From contig JADHWZ010000021.1 of the NCBI GenBank assembly GCA_016783225.1, forward strand, positions 1-16,373: DNA of 16,373 nt, read 5' to 3'. The notes beneath the pieces were generated by a model that searched no databases, was not told the origin of the DNA, and worked only from the letters and a program-made list of their open reading frames with translations. Origin of the DNA: Dehalococcoidia bacterium (GTDB lineage Bacteria; Chloroflexota; Dehalococcoidia; GIF9; UBA5620). The translations under genes were made by a program, and so were the position numbers. Positions 7,628 through 13,359 of this stretch are shown here, piece after piece. How positions within the stretch are numbered: the stretch's first letter is position 1; every line of letters starts with the position of its first letter.

Positions 7628-8539
7628 CTAGAAAATCTCTGGATGAATGAATCGTGCCATCAGATCCAGAGCATCGGTTATCCGGGGGCCAGGACGGTGT
7701 ACTATGTCACCGTCGATCTTGTATACTCTCCTATTGACCAGTGCTTGAGTGTTTTCCAGCCTCGGTTCGGTCTTGACATACTGCCAGGGCAGGTCTTCGC
7801 CTGTCCCCATACCGACAGAAGCAATAATCACCTGAGGGTCTCTGTGTACGACTGTCTCCAGGTCGATGGCCTTATCCCCCGAGATATCATAAGCGATGTT
7901 TTGTCCACCTGCCTTGTCGATTAGGTCATCGGCCAGTGTTCCGCTGCCGGCCGTCATGAGGGGGTTGTGCCAGGTAAGATAGAGAACTGTCGGTCTCTGG
8001 TCTGGTGCGAGGTTTCGAGTTTTGCTGGCCACTGTCTCAATCCTTGTCCTCAAGTTGTTAACTAGCTGCAAAGCCTGCTTATGTTGCCCGGTGATGGTGC
8101 CTACCAGGGCAATGCCATTCAACACTCCGTCTATGGAATCTGGTGCCAGCGCAAAGACTGTGAGTCCGACTTCCTCCAAGGCCGGGATAACGGTTTTGCT
8201 ATGAATGCTTGTTGCCAGTACCAGATCTGGCTCCAGGGAAACCACCTTTTCTATATCAACAGTGCTGAAGCCACCCACTTTAGGTTTCGCTGTAGCCGCC
8301 TCAGGATAGTTGCAGTACTCGGTAACTCCTACCACCTTATCCCCGAGGCCAAGAGCGAACAGGATTTCAGTGTTGCTGGGGGCCAGAGAAATGATTCTTT
8401 GGGGAGTTTGGTCAATAGTTACCGTTCTGCCAAGGTCATCGACTACATTGCCCTCGGGATGCTGAGGGATACAGCCAACGCAAGAAAGCCATACTAATGT
8501 TGTCAGGATAAACGGCCAACGTCGGATATATCGATTCAC
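7628..8539 (-). CDS. btuF: Cobalamin/corrinoid ABC transporter substrate-binding protein
   Basis: BtuF captures corrinoid outside the membrane and delivers it to BtuCD. The family signatures DLGRTVTI, PQRIISLAPSNTEILFALGLG and VVGVTEYCNYP are clear, followed by EPDLVLA and a second-lobe segment ending ALDLMARFIHP. I place the start at GTG 8539 (303 residues). GGAG lies 6 nt upstream, and a longer reading back to GTG 8617 would run through the terminator stem of the riboswitch. With this start the N terminus is an ideal export signal: two arginines, a hydrophobic core, then Cys20 and Cys23. One of these is probably the lipidated cysteine, though neither sits in a perfect lipobox. TAG ends the gene 100 nt before btuC. 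Confidence 0.93.
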   Translation of the reverse strand: MNRYIRRWPFILTTLVWLSCVGCIPQHPEGNVVDDLGRTVTIDQTPQRIISLAPSNTEILFALGLGDKVVGVTEYCNYPEAATAKPKVGGFSTVDIEKVVSLEPDLVLATSIHSKTVIPALEEVGLTVFALAPDSIDGVLNGIALVGTITGQHKQALQLVNNLRTRIETVASKTRNLAPDQRPTVLYLTWHNPLMTAGSGTLADDLIDKAGGQNIAYDISGDKAIDLETVVHRDPQVIIASVGMGTGEDLPWQYVKTEPRLENTQALVNRRVYKIDGDIVHRPGPRITDALDLMARFIHPEIF

Positions 8540-8565
8540 TGAAGGCTCCAGAGTGTCATAATAAA

Positions 8566-8597
8566 CAATCCCCGTGCCCTCCGCAGCAGGGGGATTG
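8566..8597 (-). terminator. Riboswitch-controlled intrinsic terminator
   Basis: On the minus strand CAATCCCC (8597-8590) pairs with GGGGATTG (8573-8566). A C-C mismatch and an inner TGC/GCA pair extend the stem, and the loop is TGCGGAGG. TTTATTAT follows at 8565-8558, a modest U-rich tail. It lies between the B12 aptamer and the btuF start, where a transcription-off platform is expected. The left arm also belongs to the competing stem at 8581-8632. Confidence 0.65.
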
Positions 8598-8632
8598 ACT
8601 AAAACAACAAATCCCACCCCCTTGCTCCGCGG
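8581..8632 (-). promoter_or_regulatory. Candidate antiterminator stem of the cobalamin riboswitch
   Basis: On the minus-strand RNA, CCGC-AGCA-GGGGG within 8632-8617 (with GG and A bulged) pairs with CCCCCTGCTGCGG at 8593-8581. The second arm uses the CCCC (8593-8590) needed by the terminator at 8566-8597, so the two stems exclude each other. This is the expected layout for a B12-responsive transcription switch. Which stem forms with ligand bound is inferred from the family. Confidence 0.5.
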
Positions 8633-8640
8633 AGGCAGCT

Positions 8641-8752
8641 ATGGCTAGTGGGGCTGGTGTTCTGACTTTCACGGTAGGCGGGACTGCGCCGGAATTCCGC
8701 CGGCTTGCTTGCCAATTGAGCCCTCGGTCACCCTTGGGCACCCCACCACATC
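8641..8752 (-). ncRNA. Cobalamin riboswitch aptamer
   Basis: The minus strand carries the B12-box GTCAGAACACC at 8666-8656, the GGTGCCC element (8742-8736), and GCGCAGTCCCGC upstream of the box, in the order seen in cobalamin aptamers. GTGGGG (8746-8741) and CCCCAC (8653-8648) can close the outer helix. An inner GC-rich hairpin with a GGAATTCC core lies around 8690-8700. It sits about 100 nt before btuF and heads the whole cob operon, so it should lower expression when adenosylcobalamin is plentiful. I did not fold the RNA computationally. Confidence 0.9.
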
Positions 8753-8769
8753 TATTCAGTTTGACCTAA

Positions 8770-8798
8770 AGGGTATCTGAAAATCCGTCGAAAGTCAA
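8770..8798 (-). promoter_or_regulatory. Candidate sigma70-type promoter of the cobalamin operon
   Basis: On the minus strand TTGACT (8798-8793) is a five-of-six -35 match and TACCCT (8775-8770) a weak -10 that keeps the first, second and last consensus bases. The spacer is exactly 17 nt. Predicted initiation near 8763 would be just ahead of the riboswitch. It lies only about 15 bp from the end of an IS relic, so the insertion appears to have spared it. Confidence 0.4.
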
Positions 8799-8859
8799 TT
8801 TGTACGGTATTCGGGTACTGTAACATATTTTGTGTAAATTCTTTTGTGAGAAAGATAAA

Positions 8860-8911
8860 GGGCGTATCCTTCTAGTGACAAAAAACAACTATAGAAAGGA
8901 GGAATACGCCC
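8860..8911 (+). promoter_or_regulatory. Leader hairpin sequestering the transposase ribosome binding site (copy A)
   Basis: GGGCGTAT (8860-8867) pairs perfectly with ATACGCCC (8904-8911). The stem continues after one C-A mismatch through 8869-8873, pairing with GGAGG at 8898-8902. The ribosome binding site is therefore inside the stem, and the stem ends on the base before the ATG at 8912. The same structure is present in copy B. Base pairing is read by eye. Confidence 0.6.
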
Positions 8912-9090
8912 ATGGTCATGGTCAAAGACCTGACTGAATCAACATTAAGGGATTTATGGAGAGAGGTCAAGAATGAAGAGGGTTGGTGGGGAGAAATCAA
9001 TGAGCGTCTCTTAGTATGGTGAAACTAATCCTGGAAAGCAGCCTGAAAGAGGAGCTACTGGAGGTATCCAAGCCAGGAGTTTTTACAGGA
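8912..9090 (+). pseudogene. Broken IS256-type transposase N terminus (copy A)
   Basis: ATG 8912 opens a 36-codon frame (start MVMVKDLTESTLRDLWREVK, then WWGEINERLL) that stops at TGA 9020-9022. The IS256 reading then resumes in another frame as MVKLILESSLKEELLE (from 9016), so at least one frameshift has occurred. A further shift may be needed to read FYRRIGT near 9080. No DDE catalytic residues remain. The fragment is non-functional for transposition and ends close to the 3' end of the MFS gene. Confidence 0.65.
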
Positions 9091-9121
9091 GAATTGGGAC
9101 ATAACCCGTCATGTGCTCTGG

Positions 9122-10750
9122 TCATGTCGGTGATCCAGTAGCCTTGCCGTTGGTGAGAACAAGTTTTCTTTTGGAAAGGAAAAGAGAAACCACAAGGCCG
9201 GCTCCAAGAATTCCGGCAAGAGTGTAGTAAGTGACTCGCATAGAATGCTCTACCGCATCAACTGTTATCACTTTGAGTTCTTCCTTATATTCAACTGGAT
9301 ACTCGCCGAGTACACTTCTAATTTCGGCGTGAAGATCCCCCCTTCCCATCTCTCTGGTACTCTGCGTTACCAGCGTAGTCAATTCGTCCTTGTCTACTTG
9401 AGGAAGAACACCACTGCCATTAACGCCCAGAACGAGCCCAGACAGAAAGAAAGTGAGCAGAAGTGTTCCCACAATAGCCGTACCGAGAGATCCTCCCAGA
9501 TTCCTTAAGGTGTTGAAGAGCCCTGATGCCTCGTCAGTCTCGCCTGGCTCTACCGAGGATAATGCCAGGTTTTGAAGTTGGGCCAGAGCGAGTCCCATGC
9601 CGAGACCGAACAGAACAAATCCTGGTACCAGGGCTGTTGCTGTCATATCTGCGCTGAAGGAATTTGCCAGGAGCACGGTACCTGCAACACTAGCACATAC
9701 CCCGCCCATGGTAAGGTATTTGACCGGTATCTTGGCCCCAAATCGGGGCGTTAAGAGCATCGTCATTAGCATAGCAAGCGTCAACGGCATAAGAATCAAG
9801 CCTGTTTCCATCGCCGTCTTGGACAGTACCGATTGTAGAAAGAATGGCATGGTGAACAGGAGTGCCGCTAGGCACAGCTGTTCAATAAGATTCAACGCTC
9901 CCCCTGCCATATAAGATCGATTGTTGAGCAGGGAAATGGGTAATAGCGGCTCGTTACCTTTTCGTTCTTGCCTTCTTTCCCATAGTATGAACAACAGCAG
10001 GATAATGCCTCCGGTAATCATGAGCACTGCCGCAATGGAGAGACCAACTGGCGCAATCGCTACTCCCGCGATTACCAGTGGTTTCTTCGCTATCCACCAG
10101 CCGTAAGTGGTTGTGCTTATCACGCCGAATACTATGCATCCGAAGCCCAATGCCGAAAGCAAAGCACCGCCCACATCGAGTTTGGGCTTTTCAGGTCTTC
10201 TTTGTTCCGTAAGAACATGAGAAAAGATCAGGATAATCACGACTAGGAAGAACTCCATGCCAAATGCCCAGCGCCAGTTGAGGTACGTAGTAAATGCTCC
10301 GCCAACGATGGGTCCAATTGCAGCAGCGCCCACCGAAACCGATGTGAAAATTGCGAAGGCAACCGCGCGTTCTTTTCCCTGGTAATCTATCACGAGAAAC
10401 GTTACAGCACACGGTATCATAAAAGCCGACCCTATACCTTCAATGACAGACCATCCCACAGTAAGCATGCCGACATTCACGCTTAGAGCTGCTGTCAATG
10501 TGCCTATGCCATACAGAATAACTCCAATAATGAAGATCCGTTTTGTTCCATAGATGGTGGCGAGCTTTGCTCCCAGCAGCATGAAAGCGGCGATAACTAG
10601 CGCATAGAAAGCTATCGCAAACTGGATGTTTTGAATCTCCGTATTCAGGTCTTGAGTCAAAGCGGTAATGGCGACATTCATCATGGTGGTATCAAGCGCA
10701 AAAATGAACGCGCTTATAGATACCACTATCGCCACACTATATTTCTTCAT
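9122..10750 (-). CDS. MFS multidrug efflux transporter, DHA2 (14-helix, EmrB/QacA-like) type
   Basis: The 542-residue protein is a proton-driven drug/H+ antiporter of the DHA2 group. It has LDTTMMNVA (19-27) in helix 1 with Asp20, a motif-A-like GAKLATIYGTKR (60-71) and motif C GPIVGGAF (146-153). The hydrophobic segments fit 14 helices, with an extracytoplasmic loop of roughly 60 residues before the last one. ATG 10750 is preceded by GGAG at 9 nt. It stands alone between two IS256 relics, has no neighbouring regulator, and no terminator is visible at its 3' end. Base composition looks more AT-rich than the cob genes. Substrate is unknown; horizontal acquisition is plausible. Confidence 0.9.
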   Translation of the reverse strand: MKKYSVAIVVSISAFIFALDTTMMNVAITALTQDLNTEIQNIQFAIAFYALVIAAFMLLGAKLATIYGTKRIFIIGVILYGIGTLTAALSVNVGMLTVGWSVIEGIGSAFMIPCAVTFLVIDYQGKERAVAFAIFTSVSVGAAAIGPIVGGAFTTYLNWRWAFGMEFFLVVIILIFSHVLTEQRRPEKPKLDVGGALLSALGFGCIVFGVISTTTYGWWIAKKPLVIAGVAIAPVGLSIAAVLMITGGIILLLFILWERRQERKGNEPLLPISLLNNRSYMAGGALNLIEQLCLAALLFTMPFFLQSVLSKTAMETGLILMPLTLAMLMTMLLTPRFGAKIPVKYLTMGGVCASVAGTVLLANSFSADMTATALVPGFVLFGLGMGLALAQLQNLALSSVEPGETDEASGLFNTLRNLGGSLGTAIVGTLLLTFFLSGLVLGVNGSGVLPQVDKDELTTLVTQSTREMGRGDLHAEIRSVLGEYPVEYKEELKVITVDAVEHSMRVTYYTLAGILGAGLVVSLFLSKRKLVLTNGKATGSPT

Positions 10751-10795
10751 CGCCTCTTACTCCATCGTTGGCATATCGTTTTAGTCTATTTAGAC

Positions 10796-10960
10796 GGTAC
10801 TGTATCATATTTTGTGTAAATTGTTTTCCGATAAAGAGAAAGGGCGTACCCTTTCAGCAATGAAAAACAAACAAAGAAAAGGAGGGACACGCCCATGGTC
10901 GTCGTTAAAGACTTGACCGAATTAACATTAAGGGAGTTATGGAGAGAAATCAAGGATAAA
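10796..10960 (+). mobile_element. Left-end remnant of an IS256-family insertion sequence (copy B)
   Basis: GGTACTGTATCATATTTTG followed by TGTAAATTGTTTT copies the end of the element at 8814, in the same orientation. The distance from this end to the transposase ATG is 99 bp, against 98 bp in copy A. Similarity covers the leader hairpin and roughly the first 20 codons, then stops. No right end is visible. The MFS start codon is only 45 bp from this end, so the MFS promoter must overlap the relic or its border. The right boundary is approximate. Confidence 0.68.
10842..10894 (+). promoter_or_regulatory. Leader hairpin sequestering the transposase ribosome binding site (copy B)
   Basis: GGGCGT (10842-10847) pairs with ACGCCC (10889-10894). 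After a 2x2 internal loop, 10850-10855 pairs with the ribosome binding site at 10881-10886, using two G-U wobbles. As in copy A, the stem abuts the ATG (10895). Sequence differences between the copies leave the ribosome-binding-site half of the stem paired, although no double compensatory change is seen. Confidence 0.55.
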
Positions 10961-11089
10961 CTTGACGCTACCGTCTACTTGCCCAAAATTATATGTAAAA
11001 GCATAGATAAACCCCTTGACAATGCTTTAGCGGTCAAGACAACAATTTCAAAATTCCTCTATTTCAAATTGACCCACTACCCGGCGTAG
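10895..11089 (+). pseudogene. Chimeric 64-codon ORF: IS256 transposase N terminus joined to unrelated sequence
   Basis: The first 20 codons (MVVVKDLTELTLRELWREIK) are an IS256-type transposase start, and most differences from copy A are synonymous or conservative. After DKLD the protein no longer resembles a transposase and continues to TGA-free codon 64, ending at TAG 11087-11089. It keeps an AAGGAGG ribosome binding site at 9 nt. The join is probably a deletion scar. Expression of the chimeric peptide is possible but nothing in the sequence suggests a function. Confidence 0.5.
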
Positions 11090-11107
11090 GCATCCTGATA
11101 CGGATTG

Positions 11108-11116
11108 TGCTATTAT
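11108..11116 (+). promoter_or_regulatory. Extended -10 promoter candidate for the dehydrogenase gene
   Basis: TGC followed by TATTAT (11111-11116) is a good extended -10 element, and no convincing -35 lies 17 nt upstream. Initiation near 11123 would give a leader of about 28 nt containing the GGAGG at 11139-11143. It lies between the IS relic and the gene, so the gene would not depend on the element for transcription. Confidence 0.45.
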
Positions 11117-11150
11117 TTCCCCCTGAAGAACTATCACTGGAGGTACGAAC

Positions 11151-11957
11151 ATGGTGAATCTCTCTCGATTCTCCCTTGAGGGGAAAGTGGCGCTGGTGAC
11201 GGGAGGCAGTCGTGGCATTGGCCGGGCTACCGCTTTGGGGTTTGCTGAGGCTGGAGCTGATGTGGTGGTAGCCAGCCGGAAATTGCCCGATCTGGAGAAG
11301 GTTGCTGATGAAATCAGGGGCGTGGGCAGGAAAGCGTTGCCGGTGGAGGCACATGCTGGCAGGATGGATGATATAGGCAGGCTGGTAGAGACGGTGGTGG
11401 CTGAGTTCGGCAAGATTGACATCCTGGTCAATAATGCCGGCACCAACCCGGCTATGGCCACGGTGCTTGAGGCGGATGAGCGCTTGTGGGATTCGATTAT
11501 GAATCTGAATCTGAAAGGCGTGTATTTCCTCAGTCAGGCCGTAGCCCGGGTCATGAAGGAGCACGGCGGCGGCAAGATCATCAACGTGGCTTCAATGGAC
11601 GGATACAAACCCGAACTAGACGTAGGCATATACTCCATCTCCAAAGCCGCTGTCTTGATGGTGACCAAGTCCATGGCCCTTGAGCTGGCCCAGCATAATA
11701 TTAGAGTCAATGCCATAGCCCCGGGAGCTGTCAGCACCCGCATCCTCGACTCTCATTGGTTTCATCTCCCTGAGGAGGAGGCGAAGAAACAGAAGGCGGA
11801 ACTGGGGAAGATGGCTCCACTGCAGCGTGTAGGCGAGCCTGACGAGATGGTGGGCGCTATGGTTTACCTGGCGTCTGACGCTTCCAGTTTCATGACGGGG
11901 GAGACTCTCCTTGTAGACGGGGGAATGCTGCTGGGCTCAGCGCCGTGGGTGCAGTAG
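11151..11957 (+). CDS. Short-chain dehydrogenase/reductase (classical SDR)
   Basis: This 268-residue NAD(P)-dependent oxidoreductase has TGGSRGIG (17-24) for cofactor binding, NNAG (94-97), the catalytic Ser148 in ASMDG, and Tyr161/Lys165 in YSISK. It ends with the usual PGAVST, GxPDEMVGAMVYLASDASSFMTG and LLVDGG segments. The arginine after the first glycine motif (SR43) suggests NADP could be accepted, which is a weak inference. It resembles 3-oxoacyl-ACP reductase and glucose dehydrogenase-like SDRs, but the substrate cannot be read. GGAGG lies 7 nt before ATG 11151. It is monocistronic and converges on queA. Confidence 0.93.
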   Translation: MVNLSRFSLEGKVALVTGGSRGIGRATALGFAEAGADVVVASRKLPDLEKVADEIRGVGRKALPVEAHAGRMDDIGRLVETVVAEFGKIDILVNNAGTNPAMATVLEADERLWDSIMNLNLKGVYFLSQAVARVMKEHGGGKIINVASMDGYKPELDVGIYSISKAAVLMVTKSMALELAQHNIRVNAIAPGAVSTRILDSHWFHLPEEEAKKQKAELGKMAPLQRVGEPDEMVGAMVYLASDASSFMTGETLLVDGGMLLGSAPWVQ

Positions 11958-12088
11958 CAGCGCCGGCTACGCCTATTCTGAAAGACCAAGGAGGTCGGGC
12001 CCCGGAACGGGTGCCCATCAATTGGTGGCTTGCTCGCTCCCAATTCGTGCTTGAGCAGGCACTACTTAGGCGTTGGTGGGCTGGCGTG
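11958..12088. other. Convergent intergenic region with two hairpins
   Basis: Two convergent genes end here. GGGC-CCCG-GAA-CGGG-T-GCCC at 11997-12016 is a strong 8-bp GC stem with one bulged T. AATTGG (12020-12025) and CCAATT (12040-12045) form a second, weaker stem. Neither has a clear U-tract on either strand, so termination is likely but unproven. AAGGAGG at about 11988-11994 resembles a ribosome binding site, but I see no ORF behind it. Confidence 0.3.
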
Positions 12089-13117
12089 TTAATCGATTAA
12101 CATCGCATCGCCGAGACTATAGAAGCGATAGCCCAGGCTCTTGGCTTGTTCGTAAGCCCGCAGGATGAAATCCCGTCCGGCGAACGCCGAAACTAACATG
12201 AGCAGCGTGGATCTGGGTAGATGGAAGTTGGTGATTGCGGCGTCTGTCGTGCGAAACTGGTATCCAGGCAGGATGAACAGGTCAACCCAGCCGGCGAAGG
12301 GATGGACGGTCGCGGTTTGGGTGGCTGCTTCGATTAACCTCACTGTGCTGGTGCCCACGGCGATAACCCGTTTGCCTTCTTTTTTGGTCTGATTGAGCAA
12401 TGCGGCGGCTTCTGAGCTCAATTCTCCATATTCTTTGTGAATAGGGTGGTGGTGGGGGTCTTCGACTCGGACCGGGCGGAAGGTATCGAGTCCGATATGG
12501 AGAGTAACAAAGGCAAATCGCACCCCCCTTTGCTGTAGCTCACCGAGCAGCCGCGGCGTGAAGTGCAGCCCGGCAGTGGGTGCTGCCGCGCTCCCTTCTA
12601 CCTGGGCGTAGACTGTTTGATAGCGCTCTGGCTGCGCCAGTGGGGTGTGGATATAGGGCGGAAGAGGTACTTCCCCAATCTGCTGAAGAAAACGCTCGTC
12701 TGAAAAACGAAGGACTCTGATTCCGCCCTCCTCCCGCTCCAGCACCTCGGCTGTCATCAACGTGTTGGGGTCATCGGGTCCGTTTCCTAGATTGATTCTT
12801 GCTCCAACACCAAGCTTCCTGCCGGGACGAACCAGGGCTTCCCAGACGTTGACGTCCAGGCGGCGCAGCAGCAGAAGCTCCACGTTGGCGGCGCTGTCGC
12901 TTTTATGCCCCAGGAGCCGGGCCGGAATAACCCGGCTGTTATTGAACACCAGGCAGTCCCCGCTCTCAAGATAGTCGCTGACCTCATGAAAACGGCGGTG
13001 TTCCAGAGAGCCGCTGGCGCGATGAAGAACCATGAGGCGAGATTGGTCACGTGGCTCTACAGGTGTTTGGGCGATAAGCTGGGGAGGTAAACGGTAGTCG
13101 AAATCGCTGGTCTTCAT
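12089..13117 (-). CDS. queA: S-adenosylmethionine:tRNA ribosyltransferase-isomerase
   Basis: QueA transfers and rearranges the ribosyl part of S-adenosylmethionine onto 7-aminomethyl-7-deazaguanine in tRNA, giving epoxyqueuosine. The 342-residue length is normal. Signatures are the start DFDYRLPPQLIAQTP, DQSRLMVL, DCLVFNNSRVIPARL, SAAAPTAGLHFT, LHIGLDTFRPVR, HKEYGEL, VGTSTVRLIE and TNFHLPRSTLLMLVSAFAG. It follows the DUF2905 gene by 13 nt and shares its transcript, with only a weak ribosome binding site. The usual partner tgt is not in the window. TTAATCGATTAA, a palindrome, covers its stop codon. Confidence 0.97.
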   Translation of the reverse strand: MKTSDFDYRLPPQLIAQTPVEPRDQSRLMVLHRASGSLEHRRFHEVSDYLESGDCLVFNNSRVIPARLLGHKSDSAANVELLLLRRLDVNVWEALVRPGRKLGVGARINLGNGPDDPNTLMTAEVLEREEGGIRVLRFSDERFLQQIGEVPLPPYIHTPLAQPERYQTVYAQVEGSAAAPTAGLHFTPRLLGELQQRGVRFAFVTLHIGLDTFRPVRVEDPHHHPIHKEYGELSSEAAALLNQTKKEGKRVIAVGTSTVRLIEAATQTATVHPFAGWVDLFILPGYQFRTTDAAITNFHLPRSTLLMLVSAFAGRDFILRAYEQAKSLGYRFYSLGDAMLID

Positions 13118-13130
13118 GGACGGAGGCCAC

Positions 13131-13355
13131 TCATCTGCTCAGGAAGTGCAGGATGACGCTGATTATTGTGGTTAGCAGGATGCTTACAATAAGGAGAGTG
13201 ACAACGGGGAAATAGAAGGTGAATCCGTCTTTCTTTATGAGTATGTCGCCGGGCAGCTTGCCCAGGAATGGGATGTGCTGACCGAAGACCAGTAGTAGCC
13301 CCAGGACTATTATGACACCCCCGACTATGAGCAGAATCTTGCCTGTGCCTTCCAC
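13131..13355 (-). CDS. Small membrane protein, DUF2905 family
   Basis: The 74-residue protein has two hydrophobic helices (about 7-25 and 48-70) around a short loop, LGKLPGDILIKKDGFTFYFP, that is typical of DUF2905. The function is unknown. The family often lies beside queA and ruvB, and here it precedes queA. The start is GTG 13355 with AGGAG at 8 nt, 4 nt after the stop of the upstream gene. Confidence 0.9.
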   Translation of the reverse strand: MEGTGKILLIVGGVIIVLGLLLVFGQHIPFLGKLPGDILIKKDGFTFYFPVVTLLIVSILLTTIISVILHFLSR

Positions 13356-13359
13356 GTCA

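Larger units (their letters stand above)
8814..9090 (+). mobile_element. Left-end remnant of an IS256-family insertion sequence (copy A)
   Basis: The terminal GGTACTGTAACATATTTTG and following TGTAAATT resemble IS256-type ends, where a TTGTGTAAA core is common. A start-codon-proximal transposase fragment follows 98 bp in. A second copy at 10796 matches 30 of 32 end bases and 51 of the first 60 coding bases by hand count, so it is a related but separately diverged element. No matching right-hand inverted repeat was found in the window, and the body of the transposase is gone. The right border is approximate, set where the IS256-like coding signal fades. Confidence 0.7.

Noticed and set aside
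8540..8617. Longer btuF reading frame starting at GTG 8617
   Set aside because: It would translate the riboswitch stems, gives no export signal at the N terminus, and GTG 8539 has a well-spaced GGAG followed by a proper signal peptide.
8814..10960. Intact composite transposon carrying the efflux gene
   Set aside because: Only left ends are present, both transposases are truncated, the copies differ at many positions, and no right inverted repeat is visible.
12020..12045. AATTGG/CCAATT stem as an intrinsic terminator for queA or the dehydrogenase
   Set aside because: The stem is weak and lacks a U-tract on both strands; it is kept only as part of the intergenic description.
12089..12100. TTAATCGATTAA palindrome as an operator
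   Set aside because: It covers the queA stop codon and is AT-rich and short; one copy at a gene end gives no support for protein binding.
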